A program made the translations under genes and the position numbers. Below are positions 1 through 6,384 of a DNA stretch of 11,372 nucleotides, one piece after another (position 1 is the stretch's first letter; every line of letters starts with the position of its first letter). The DNA comes from Deltaproteobacteria bacterium (GTDB lineage: Bacteria; Desulfobacterota; GWC2-55-46). The DNA lies in contig JAUSLB010000287.1 in assembly GCA_030646655.1 (NCBI GenBank), positions 1 through 11,372 on the forward strand, read 5' to 3'. The notes below the pieces were generated by a model. It was given only the letters and a program-made list of their open reading frames with translations, was not told the DNA's origin and did not search any database.

Positions 1-850
1 CGGTGGCCTTTATCGCCTCTATATCCCTCCACCTCGGCGGGAGATAGAGGAAGCCCGCGGCGCAGAACCTGCAACCCCTTCCGCAACCCCGCTCGACCTC
101 CATCAGGAAGGTGTTCCTGAACTCGGTATCCGGCGTGACGATAAAGCTCTGCGGGACCTCCAGTCCTTCAAGGCCGGGCCTCTTCGCGGCCTTTACCTTT
201 GCCTTAGCGCCTTTCTTTACAATTATCTTTTTGACCTTTGCCCCGTCATACTCAAAATCATATAATGAAGGCACATAAGCCCAGCTTATCGAATCAAAGG
301 CCCTCAATATCTCTTGCTTGGGGCCGCCCTTTAGCTTCCTGTAAACATCTATAACTTCCCCGGTCATCCCTTCGCCCTCGCCGATCAAAAATATGTCGAC
401 TATTTCGGCAAGCGGCTCGGGGTTTAGGGATACCGCGATACCCCCGGCTATGACGAGAGGCGGGCAGTCCCCCCTTTCCCCTGCAAATACCGGCACGCGA
501 GCGAGCCCGAATATCTTGGGGATATTGGTATAGTCTTCCTCAAAAGGGAGCGAGAGGGCTATTATATCGAAGTCCTTTACAGGGGTCTGGGACTCGTATG
601 AAAGGAGCGGGGTCGATGTCCTTAAATATTCAGGCAGGTCGTCCTTTCCCGGCAGGAAGGCCCTTTCGCAGACGCAATCGCTGATCTCATTAAAGAGGTG
701 ATAGACGGTCTGGAAGCCGAGGTTTGTCATGCCGAGCGAATATGAGTTAGGGTATATGAGGCAGACCCGTGCCTTCCCGCCCGGGTCCTTATAGACAGTC
801 CCCTTTTCCTTTGAAAGGGCCTCTTTAATCTTTTTCTTTAGCTTCCAGAT
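1..850 (-). CDS. Radical SAM protein with N-terminal B12-binding-like region (partial, 3' end outside window)
   Basis: Read on the minus strand, an open frame runs without a stop from above 850 to the window edge, about 283 codons. It contains a fold resembling the B12-binding region of large radical SAM proteins (VCLIYPNSYSLGMTNLGF around residues 29-46, then AGGIAVSLNPEPLAEI around 135-150 and GEGEG). A Cx3Cx2C cluster follows (RGCGRGCRFCAAG, Cys256/260/263), which in this superfamily binds the SAM-cleaving 4Fe-4S cluster. The order resembles the uncharacterised YgiQ/TIGR03960-like group; the substrate is unknown. The start is unclear: there is no ATG or GTG in frame before the conserved region. 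I use an ATC at 850, nine bases after a clean AGGAGG; an in-frame TTG at 904 is the alternative but lacks a well-placed Shine-Dalgarno. It has its own candidate promoter. Superfamily call is strong; start and function are weak. Confidence 0.88.
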   Translation of the reverse strand, partial: MWKLKKKIKEALSKEKGTVYKDPGGKARVCLIYPNSYSLGMTNLGFQTVYHLFNEISDCVCERAFLPGKDDLPEYLRTSTPLLSYESQTPVKDFDIIALSLPFEEDYTNIPKIFGLARVPVFAGERGDCPPLVIAGGIAVSLNPEPLAEIVDIFLIGEGEGMTGEVIDVYRKLKGGPKQEILRAFDSISWAYVPSLYDFEYDGAKVKKIIVKKGAKAKVKAAKRPGLEGLEVPQSFIVTPDTEFRNTFLMEVERGCGRGCRFCAAGFLYLPPRWRDIEAIKAT

Positions 851-858
851 ACGGACAG

Positions 859-864
859 GCCTCC
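859..864 (-). promoter_or_regulatory. Shine-Dalgarno candidate for the radical SAM gene
   Basis: AGGAGG on the minus strand, nine bases before an in-frame ATC (850-848). It is the best ribosome-binding sequence near the start of the conserved protein and the reason for placing the start at ATC rather than at the upstream TTG (904). A second match, GGAGGTG, sits at 873-879 but has no start codon suitably placed in the radical SAM frame. Confidence 0.45.
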
Positions 865-955
865 TGCTTAAACACCTCCCCTTTGGAGGAGATAAGGGCG
901 TCAAAATCCGGGGCTTAAATCCCTATAATAGAAAGATTAAGCCACGAAAGACTAA

Positions 956-984
956 ATTATCCCATAGAATCGCGAGGTTTACAA
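956..984 (-). promoter_or_regulatory. Sigma70-like promoter for the radical SAM gene
   Basis: On the minus strand TTGTAA (979-984, 4 of 6 to TTGACA) is followed by exactly 17 bases and GATAAT (956-961, 5 of 6 to TATAAT). It lies about 20 bases beyond the terminator U-run and about 100 bases before the likely start codon, so it is well placed to drive the radical SAM gene independently of the division cluster. Predicted by eye only. Confidence 0.5.
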
Positions 985-1005
985 GGAAGGGGCTCAGGGA
1001 TTTTT

Positions 1006-1038
1006 AAAAAAAACAGGAAAAGGCTGCCCTTTGCCCTG
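1006..1038 (-). terminator. Intrinsic terminator of the dcw/ftsZ transcript
   Basis: The minus-strand RNA can form CAGG/CCTG (4 bp), a small internal loop (GC opposite one U), then AAAGG/CCUUU (5 bp) closed by a GCAG loop, followed directly by eight U. Stem plus uninterrupted U-tract is the classic rho-independent form. It lies about 200 bases after the ftsZ stop and just before the next gene's promoter, where the transcript would be expected to end. Confidence 0.72.
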
Positions 1039-1052
1039 CGCGGGCATGCGCA
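1037..1052. repeat. Short inverted repeat
   Basis: TGCGC (1037-1041) and GCGCA (1048-1052) are perfect inverted arms around a six-base loop. The repeat abuts the terminator stem and belongs to the dense palindrome cluster after ftsZ. No function can be assigned. Confidence 0.4.
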
Positions 1053-1055
1053 TAG

Positions 1056-1077
1056 AAGCATTCCTTAAGGATGCCTT
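1056..1077. repeat. Imperfect palindrome
   Basis: Centred on the palindrome CCTTAAGG, with flanking arms AAGCAT and ATGCCTT that can pair if a base is bulged on each side. It lies between the REPIN-like pair and the terminator. It could be a degenerate part of the same repetitive element or an RNA hairpin in the ftsZ 3' untranslated region. Confidence 0.4.
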
Positions 1078-1098
1078 TGCAGCCACATTAATGAACCT

Positions 1099-1164
1099 CC
1101 CCGCAGCAAACTGCGAGGTATCGAAGTCCTCTATGCTGAAAAAGTCTCGAAGCAAGCTTCGGGG
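1099..1164. repeat. REPIN-like pair of inverted REP palindromes
   Basis: Two similar hairpins face each other. The first (1099-1118) has arms CCCCGCAG and CTGCGAGG around CAAA. The second (1145-1164) has arms TCTCGAAG and CTTCGGGG around CAAG. Read on the opposite strand, the second unit aligns with the first (TCCCCGCAG against TCCCCGAAG), so they are inverted copies about 26 bases apart, as in REPIN elements mobilised by RAYT (IS200-like) transposases. Each stem carries one or more mismatches that become G-U pairs in RNA of one strand. Sequences of this style recur between genes in several environmental bacteria as far as I recall; no RAYT gene is in the window. Confidence 0.55.
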
Positions 1165-1171
1165 AATTGAA

Positions 1172-1184
1172 CCCTCAGTGAGGG
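1172..1184. repeat. Small palindrome next to the REPIN-like element
   Basis: CCCTC and GAGGG arms around a three-base loop, between the ftsZ stop and the REPIN-like pair. Its minus-strand core TCACTGAGGG also occurs in the ftsA-ftsZ spacer. Confidence 0.35.
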
Positions 1185-1241
1185 ATTAAATTTTAGTCTT
1201 TTGGGATTCGAAGGTGCTGTAAAAATTTAAAGCTTAAAAAC

Positions 1242-2402
1242 TTAATCCGCCTGTTTCCTTAAAAATGTCGGCGTATCGTACATATCCTCGTCGTCGGCAT
1301 TGAGGCCGCCGAGTTTGCTTAGCCTCCTTAGCTCGTTGGTCCTCACCTCGTAATTCTTCTCCCGCCTGAATATCGTCGGCACATCGAGCCCGCCTATGAT
1401 GTCAGCCGGAGGTATGACCTCCTTCGGGGTCCTTACTTCTTCCGCCTTGCCGAAGCCTGTGGCGATTACAGTTACCCGCACCTCATCGCCCATCGAGTCG
1501 TCGATGACAGCGCCGAATATAATGTGCGCGTCCTCGTGCGCCTCCTCGCGTATCAGGCTTGATGCCTCGTCAACATCGTGTATGGTCATGTCGGATGAGC
1601 CGGTTATATTGATAAGAACCCCTCTGGCGCCATGAATGGATATGTCCTCAAGCAGCGGGGAAGAAATGGCCTTGCGGGCCGCTTCAGAGGCCCTGTTCTC
1701 GCCCTTTGCCACGCCGCTGCCCATTAACGCCTGGCCCATCTCGGACATAATAGTCCTCACGTCCGCGAAGTCCACATTCACGAGCCCGGGAACCGTAATA
1801 ACGTCCGAGATGCCCTTTACGGCCTGAAATAGCACCTCATCCGCCCTCCTGAACGCATCTTTTAAAGAGGTGTTCTTGTTCGCAACCGACAACAGCCTCT
1901 GGTTGGGTATGGTAATGACGGTATCGACGACCTCTTTTAGCCTCTTAAGCCCCTCCTCCGCCTGCCTCATCTTCTTACTGCCCTCGAATGCGAAGGGCTT
2001 TGTCACGACCGCCACGACGAGCGCGCCGGCGGCCCTTGCGGCCTCTGCTACGACCGGGCCCGCCCCTGTGCCGGTTCCCCCGCCCATGCCCGCTGTAATA
2101 AATACCATGTCCGCGCCTTTAATCGCCTCGACGAGATGCTCTTTGCTCTCAAGGGCGGCGTTTTTCCCTACATCCGGGTTCGCGCCCGCCCCGAGCCCTT
2201 TGGTAAGGGTGGCGCCGAGCTGGATCTTGATGTTCGCCTTGGATCTTTCCAGCGCCTGGCTGTCGGTATTGGCGGCAAGGAACTCAACCCCTTCCATGCC
2301 GCTTTCTATCATCGTATTTACCGCGTTCCCGCCGCAGCCCCCCACGCCTATGACCTTAAGTCTGGCACCGTTGTTAAAGTTATCGTCCATTTCTATTACC
2401 AT
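1242..2402 (-). CDS. ftsZ: Cell division protein FtsZ
   Basis: Tubulin-like GTPase that polymerises into the Z ring at midcell. The 386 residues match the usual length. The N-terminal GTPase half shows [14 protein letters not shown] (16-29) and the tubulin signature [11 protein letters not shown] (105-115). The T7 loop NVDFADV (209-215) supplies Asp211 and Asp214, which complete the active site of the neighbouring subunit. After the C-terminal domain (to about 320) comes a ~50-residue linker and the conserved C-terminal peptide [12 protein letters not shown] (375-386), the docking site for FtsA and other partners. The linker holds a second similar motif, [11 protein letters not shown] (339-349). 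The ATG at 2402 is preceded by AAAGGAGGTG at ideal distance. A 78 bp spacer with a candidate promoter separates it from ftsA, so it may be expressed more strongly than its neighbours. Confidence 0.99.
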   Translation of the reverse strand: MVIEMDDNFNNGARLKVIGVGGCGGNAVNTMIESGMEGVEFLAANTDSQALERSKANIKIQLGATLTKGLGAGANPDVGKNAALESKEHLVEAIKGADMVFITAGMGGGTGTGAGPVVAEAARAAGALVVAVVTKPFAFEGSKKMRQAEEGLKRLKEVVDTVITIPNQRLLSVANKNTSLKDAFRRADEVLFQAVKGISDVITVPGLVNVDFADVRTIMSEMGQALMGSGVAKGENRASEAARKAISSPLLEDISIHGARGVLINITGSSDMTIHDVDEASSLIREEAHEDAHIIFGAVIDDSMGDEVRVTVIATGFGKAEEVRTPKEVIPPADIIGGLDVPTIFRREKNYEVRTNELRRLSKLGGLNADDEDMYDTPTFLRKQAD

Positions 2403-2406
2403 TCAG

Positions 2407-2416
2407 CACCTCCTTT
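2407..2416 (-). promoter_or_regulatory. Strong Shine-Dalgarno of ftsZ
   Basis: AAAGGAGGTG on the minus strand, four bases before the ATG. It is an almost complete complement of the 16S rRNA 3' end and the strongest ribosome-binding site in the window. It fixes the ftsZ start at 2402 and fits the high demand for FtsZ. Confidence 0.85.
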
Positions 2417-2425
2417 GTTTTTAGG

Positions 2426-2452
2426 AATATAACAAGCGGATTCTCTTGTCAA
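2426..2452 (-). promoter_or_regulatory. Candidate ftsZ promoter in the ftsA-ftsZ spacer
   Basis: A perfect TTGACA (2447-2452) is followed after 15 bases by TATATT (2426-2431, 5 of 6 to TATAAT). The spacer is shorter than the ideal 17, so strength is uncertain. ACAAG and CTTGT arms overlap the -35 and spacer and could form a small operator-like inverted repeat. The spacer is the only gap above 30 bp inside the cluster, which supports a local promoter. Confidence 0.42.
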
Positions 2453-2480
2453 CAGCATAATGGGCCCTCAGTGATTTTTT

Positions 2481-3719
2481 TTAAAAAAATTCCTTCATCC
2501 ACCCTTTCATCCTCGAAGTGAGCTTATTGAAGATCGTATTCTCGCCCCCCCTCTGGAACTGCGTTACGGAAAGATGCCTGCACCCGTACTGGACCAGCCC
2601 GACGCCTGTTGAGTACATCGGGCCCTTTACCACATCCACGAGCCCGGTGATCCCTGTGGGCAGGCCCCTCCTTACGGGGAGGTTGAATACCTGCTCAGCG
2701 AGCTCTGTTATCCCGTCCATGGCCGCGCTCCCGCCCGTAAGGACGATGCCGGATGAGATTAGGTTCTCGTAGCCCGACTTCATTATCTCCCTTTTGACCA
2801 GCTGGAATATCTCCTCTATCCTCGGCTCGATTATCTCGCAGAGCGTGTACCTCGACACCTTGCGGGAATTGTTCCCGCCCACGTTCGGCACGTCGATCGA
2901 GTCGTCCTTTGACACCATCGCCGTCATGGCGCAGCCCCACTGCTTCTTTATCTTCTCGGCCTCGTTCGCGGTCGTCCTGAGGCCCACCGAGATATCGTTC
3001 GATACCTGGTTTCCCCCAAGCGAAATTACGGTCGTGTATTTGATCGTGCCGTTGTGATAAAGGGCGATATCCGTAGTGCCTCCCCCTATGTCAACGAGCA
3101 CTACCCCTATCTCCCTCTCATCGGGGTTTAGGACGGCCTCGCTCGAGGCTATCTGCTGCAGGGCTATATCAGCCACATCGAGGCCCGCCTTGTTAGCGCA
3201 CTTAACGATATTCTGGGCCGATGTGACGGCCGCGGTAACTATGTGGACCTTCACCTCGAGCCTGATGCCTATCATCCCGAGCGGCTCCTGTATCCCTTCC
3301 TGATCATCGACTATATACTCCTGAGGGATCACATGTATTACCTCCCTGTCAGGGGGGATGACCACGGCCTGAGCCGCCTCAATGACCCTGTCTATGTCAG
3401 CCTGACTGATCTCCCTGTTTTTGATAGCTATGACGCCGTGGCTGTTGAACGCCTTTATGTGGCCGCCGGCTATGCCGCAGTAGACCCTGTTTATCTCGCA
3501 GCCTGCCATGAGCTCGGCCTCTTCCACGGCCTTCCTTATGGAATCGACCGTGCTCTCTATGTTTACGACCACCCCCTTCCTTAATCCCTTCGAGGGGTGG
3601 TTCCCTATGCCTATTATCTCAACGCCGTCCTTTGTCTTCTCCCCGACAATGGCGCATATCTTTGTGGTCCCGATATCGAGCCCGACGACGATATTATCCC
3701 TTTTTGCCATGAGCCTCAC
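2481..3719 (-). CDS. ftsA: Cell division protein FtsA
   Basis: Actin-family ATPase that binds the FtsZ C-terminal peptide, polymerises, and anchors the ring to the inner membrane. The 412 residues are close to the family norm. ATP-site motifs are in order: VVGLDIGTTK (11-20, phosphate 1), VLVDIGGGTTDIAL (207-220, phosphate 2) and IVLTGGSAAMDG (325-336, adenosine). The extreme C-terminus (about 398-412, RMKGWMKEFF) is the expected amphipathic membrane-targeting helix, so the protein is complete. The start is either GTG at 3719, with AGAGG six bases upstream, or ATG at 3710 (MAKRDNIVVGL), a very typical FtsA N-terminus. The gene overlaps ftsQ by 26 or 17 bases accordingly. The stop lies within a T7A8 tract. 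Confidence 0.98.
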   Translation of the reverse strand: MRLMAKRDNIVVGLDIGTTKICAIVGEKTKDGVEIIGIGNHPSKGLRKGVVVNIESTVDSIRKAVEEAELMAGCEINRVYCGIAGGHIKAFNSHGVIAIKNREISQADIDRVIEAAQAVVIPPDREVIHVIPQEYIVDDQEGIQEPLGMIGIRLEVKVHIVTAAVTSAQNIVKCANKAGLDVADIALQQIASSEAVLNPDEREIGVVLVDIGGGTTDIALYHNGTIKYTTVISLGGNQVSNDISVGLRTTANEAEKIKKQWGCAMTAMVSKDDSIDVPNVGGNNSRKVSRYTLCEIIEPRIEEIFQLVKREIMKSGYENLISSGIVLTGGSAAMDGITELAEQVFNLPVRRGLPTGITGLVDVVKGPMYSTGVGLVQYGCRHLSVTQFQRGGENTIFNKLTSRMKGWMKEFF

Positions 3720-4539
3720 CGCCTTCCTCTACGACATTTGTGTTGAGCCTGATAATTACCGAGCGGGGGGTATTCAGATCCATAGCCTCTACCCCTTCCA
3801 ATGACCCGCCCCTTGACCTAAGTATCCTCTCAAATGCCGAAAGCTTCTGCTCGAACGAGTCCACCCCCACCTCAAGCCTTATCCCGTCCTCGAGCGTGTA
3901 GATGGATAGCCCGAACACGGGGTCAACGTTTATCTCGGATACCTGAGTGATATCGAACCCCTTCCTCTCCGTTAAAGTCCTTATAAGCTTTATGACCCCT
4001 TCCTGAAGTCCCTTGCTGTCCTCCCCTATCCCCTCCATGGTAAGCCCGGTCACTACAGGCAGATCGAGGCCGTCTTCCTTTGAGAGCCTTTTAAATACCA
4101 CGCCGTTTATGTCCATCACATAGAGGCTGTCGAGCTTAACGAACGCCACGGGGTATCTTTCCCTTACCTCTATGGTGACTGAGCCCGGCAATCTCCTTTT
4201 TACCTCCGCCTCCTCTATCCACGGGTTCGACTCAATCGAGCCTATCGAGTCCTTTATCCTGAAAGATAAGATATTCTGCCCCTCTTTGATGCCCGATAAT
4301 CCCATTACCTCTTCCTTCGAGACCCTGCGGTAGCCTTCTACATTTATATTATGTATGGAAAGATAAGGCGTCGTTATCGCCTGCCGGTATCCCCACCACC
4401 CGCAAAAAGAGACGGCAGGAAGGGCGATGGTAGCCAGAGTTATCTTCGTAACCCTGAAAAAAGTCCGCTTGAGCCTCACCCTTAAAGGCTCTTTGAACCT
4501 TCTATTCCTCTTCTTCAGCCTTGCGGGGGACGGCCTCAC
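3694..4539 (-). CDS. ftsQ: Cell division protein FtsQ
   Basis: Bitopic divisome protein that bridges FtsA/FtsZ and the FtsB-FtsL-FtsW-FtsI complex. Of 281 residues, the first ~30 are strongly basic and cytoplasmic. One membrane segment follows (about 31-50, ITLATIALPAVSFCGWWGY), then a POTRA domain (about 60-129) with the typical IHNINVEGYRRVSKEEV and NPWIEEAEVKRRLPGSVTIE stretches, then the beta domain. The rest is periplasmic. The GTG start at 4539 overlaps the ddl stop as GTGA and has no evident Shine-Dalgarno, so translation is probably coupled to ddl. FtsQ diverges quickly, but position between ddl and ftsA plus the POTRA domain makes the call firm. Confidence 0.96.
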   Translation of the reverse strand: MRPSPARLKKRNRRFKEPLRVRLKRTFFRVTKITLATIALPAVSFCGWWGYRQAITTPYLSIHNINVEGYRRVSKEEVMGLSGIKEGQNILSFRIKDSIGSIESNPWIEEAEVKRRLPGSVTIEVRERYPVAFVKLDSLYVMDINGVVFKRLSKEDGLDLPVVTGLTMEGIGEDSKGLQEGVIKLIRTLTERKGFDITQVSEINVDPVFGLSIYTLEDGIRLEVGVDSFEQKLSAFERILRSRGGSLEGVEAMDLNTPRSVIIRLNTNVVEEGGEAHGKKG

Positions 4540-5441
4540 TTATTAAGCCCGGCGCCCAAAAGCATCTTCTCGACAAGCTCCGGGTATTTCATCCCTACTG
4601 AGGCCGCTGCCCTCGGAAAAAGGCTCAGCTCCGTCATGCCGGGGATAGTATTCACCTCGAGCACATAGGCAATACCGTCCTTCAGGATGATATCCACCCT
4701 TGCAGCACCCTTGCACCCGAGAGCCTCATAGGCAAAGAGGGCCTCCTTTACCACCTTCTTTTCGATCCCCTTCTTTAACGGCGCCGGGACGACGAAGTCC
4801 GTAAGCCCCTTGGTGTACTTTGCCCTGTAGTCGTAGAAGCCTTCCTTCGGCCTTATCTCTATTACCGGCAGGGGCTCTGCGTCGAGTATGGCTACGGTCA
4901 GCTCCATCCCCTTTATGAAGTCCTCTATCAGGATCCTGCCGCCGTATCTCTCAGCCTCTTTTATGGCGGCGCTGAACCGGGATTTCTTTCTTACTATGCT
5001 GACCCCTATGGCGGAGCCCTGCCCGGCGGGCTTCACTATCGCGGGGAGCTTTACGCCTCTCGAATCCCCGTTATAGACCTTAAACCCCGGGGTCGATACC
5101 CCGTGGAAATTAAGCAGCTTCTTCGTGGCTATCTTATCCATGCCGATGGACGAGGCAAGGACGCCTGAGCCCGTATATGGTATGCCCATCACCTCAAGGA
5201 GGCCCTGAACGCACCCGTCCTCGCCGTAGCGGCCGTGAAGGGCGAGGAACGCCACCTCTATTCCTTCATGCACAAGCCGAAGCGCCAGGTCTTTGCCTGC
5301 ATCAATGGGGTTAGCGTTATACCCTTTTTCAAGGAGCGCCTTTAATACCGCCCCGCCTGTCTTTAAGGAGATCTCCCTCTCTGCGGAAATACCCCCCATG
5401 AGCACGCCTATCTTTTTTTTCTTTAAAACGCTCTTCTTCAA
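4536..5441 (-). CDS. ddl: D-alanine--D-alanine ligase
   Basis: ATP-grasp enzyme that joins two D-Ala; MurF then adds the dipeptide to the UDP-MurNAc-tripeptide. The 301 residues match DdlB-type enzymes. Motifs: GGISAEREISLKTG (16-29, Glu21 the counterpart of E. coli DdlB Glu15), ALHGRYGEDG (67-76), VKPAGQGSAIGVS (136-148), YDYRAKYTKG (203-212) and LEVNTIPGMTELSLFP (261-276) with the metal-binding Glu and Asn. Tyr209 in the AKY loop corresponds to the residue that favours D-Ala-D-Ala; a Phe there marks D-Ala-D-Lac ligases. The start is TTG at 5441, seven bases after the murB stop, with TGAGGA just upstream. The N-terminus is lysine-rich, encoded by an A-rich run. Confidence 0.98.
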   Translation of the reverse strand: MKKSVLKKKKIGVLMGGISAEREISLKTGGAVLKALLEKGYNANPIDAGKDLALRLVHEGIEVAFLALHGRYGEDGCVQGLLEVMGIPYTGSGVLASSIGMDKIATKKLLNFHGVSTPGFKVYNGDSRGVKLPAIVKPAGQGSAIGVSIVRKKSRFSAAIKEAERYGGRILIEDFIKGMELTVAILDAEPLPVIEIRPKEGFYDYRAKYTKGLTDFVVPAPLKKGIEKKVVKEALFAYEALGCKGAARVDIILKDGIAYVLEVNTIPGMTELSLFPRAAASVGMKYPELVEKMLLGAGLNK

Positions 5442-5448
5442 AACTTCC

Positions 5449-6384
5449 TCAGTCCTCTCCTACTACCTTTATCTCCGGCTCAAGGACTATCCCCGTCCGG
5501 CTGTAGACCTTATCCCTGATGAGGGCCATGAGCGATAGCACATCCTTTGCCCTCGCGTGCCCCTTGTTAACTATATAGTTGGCGTGGACCTCGGAGACCT
5601 CAGCGTCCCCTGCCCTCTCGCCTTTGAGCCCGGCCTCCTCAATAAGCCTCCCGGCGTAGTTGCCTTCGGGGTTTTTGAATATCGACCCGGCGTTCGGGAT
5701 GGTCACGGCGCTTGTAGTCTTCCGCCTTTCCCTGAAGTCCTTTATCCGCTCCTTAATCTCCTCGGGTTCGGCTTTTTTAAAGCCCATGTGCGCCCTTATT
5801 ACTATCGAGCCTTTGGGAAGCTCCGTCCTCCTGTACGCAAATCCTATCTCATTGGCGGGTATGAAGGTCTTCTGGCCCTTTTTGCCTATGACCTCGACGC
5901 CCTCCACGATATCCTTCATCTCAGCGCCGTAAGCCCCTGCGTTCATGGTGACCGCGCCTCCTAGCGTGCCGGGTATCCCTGCCGCGAACTCAAGGCCCGA
6001 GAGGCCCCTGTCCCTGCACTGGGCGAGGAGCTCTGATAATTTAATCCCCGCGCCCGCTACAGCCTTGCCCTCTTCCTGCCAGAGGACCTCTTTAAAGCCT
6101 TCCGACATGTTTATGATTATGCCCCTTATGCCTCCGTCCCTCACGAGCAGGTTTGTCCCTCCCCCGAGGATATAAAAGGGGAAGCCCTTGGATTCCGCAA
6201 AGGCGACTATGTCCTTTAGATCCCCTTCGTCCTGCGGGAAGGCCATAACATCCGCAGGCCCGCCGATCTTAAGCGAGGTATATTCAGCCATGGGCACATT
6301 GAAAAGCACCTTGCCCTTGAAACGCTGAATGAAAAAGAGCGAATACTGCACGGACGCCTTCTCCTCTTCCTTTCTCTTATGCAT
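5449..6384 (-). CDS. murB: UDP-N-acetylenolpyruvoylglucosamine reductase
   Basis: FAD enzyme that reduces UDP-GlcNAc-enolpyruvate to UDP-MurNAc with NADPH. FAD-domain motifs are YTSLKIGGPADV (35-46), GGGTNLLVRDGG (74-85) and AAGIPGTLGGAVTMNAGAYG (134-153). The catalytic side shows FAYRRTEL (182-189), NAGSIFKNPEG (231-241, Ser234 the proton donor) and a C-terminal LEPEIKVVG (301-309) with the expected Glu. The substrate-domain pattern and 311-residue length fit the shorter type II MurB. I start at ATG 6384: it forms TGATG with the murC stop and has AAGAGG five bases upstream. An in-frame ATG at 6432 would add 16 residues encoded inside murC with no ribosome-binding site and is less likely. Confidence 0.97.
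   Translation of the reverse strand: MHKRKEEEKASVQYSLFFIQRFKGKVLFNVPMAEYTSLKIGGPADVMAFPQDEGDLKDIVAFAESKGFPFYILGGGTNLLVRDGGIRGIIINMSEGFKEVLWQEEGKAVAGAGIKLSELLAQCRDRGLSGLEFAAGIPGTLGGAVTMNAGAYGAEMKDIVEGVEVIGKKGQKTFIPANEIGFAYRRTELPKGSIVIRAHMGFKKAEPEEIKERIKDFRERRKTTSAVTIPNAGSIFKNPEGNYAGRLIEEAGLKGERAGDAEVSEVHANYIVNKGHARAKDVLSLMALIRDKVYSRTGIVLEPEIKVVGED

Larger units (their letters stand above)
851..1241. other. Intergenic region between ftsZ and the radical SAM gene
   Basis: About 390 bp with no convincing gene. In the direction of transcription it holds, after the ftsZ stop: an AT-rich stretch; a short palindrome (1172-1184); a REPIN-like pair of inverted hairpins (1099-1164); two more imperfect inverted repeats (1056-1077 and 1037-1052); an intrinsic terminator (1006-1038); and a sigma70-like promoter (956-984) leading to the next gene. 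Near 861-886 the leader contains CCTCC and GGAGG arms that could pair (loop AAAGG), then a separate AGGAGG. Every other junction in the window is under 80 bp, so this is the transcriptional boundary of the cluster. Confidence 0.85.

Noticed and set aside
815..875. Short frame from GTG 875 on the minus strand reading MFKQEACPYLEAKEKD
   Set aside because: It stops after 16 codons. It may be a leader peptide or the sign of a one-base error in the radical SAM gene (see finding), but it does not stand as a gene.
1141..1164. Possible intrinsic terminator just after ftsZ (GAAGC/GCTTC hairpin followed by five T on the minus strand)
   Set aside because: The stem has mismatches on the minus-strand RNA and pairs better on the other strand, and the T-run is short and offset. 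The hairpin at 1006-1038 with eight U is far better; this one is explained as a REP unit.
1046..1189. 47-codon plus-strand frame from ATG 1046 to TAA 1189, containing MNLPAANCEVSK
   Set aside because: It runs straight through the REPIN-like palindromes, has no Shine-Dalgarno, and its sequence is what the repeat gives when translated. I think it is repeat-derived and not a gene.
1870..2424. 184-codon plus-strand frame opposite ftsZ
   Set aside because: Antisense shadow of ftsZ. Composition is Ser/Pro/Ala-rich as expected from reading a biased codon pattern backwards, with no ribosome-binding site or known motif.
2475..2500. T-run at the end of ftsA as a terminator
   Set aside because: No GC-rich stem precedes the T-run; the run is part of the FtsA C-terminal codons and stop.
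3243..3584. 113-codon plus-strand frame opposite ftsA
   Set aside because: Antisense shadow of a strongly conserved gene; no start signals and no recognisable domain.
5557..5964. 135-codon plus-strand frame opposite murB
   Set aside because: Lies wholly inside murB on the other strand; no ribosome-binding site and no family resemblance.
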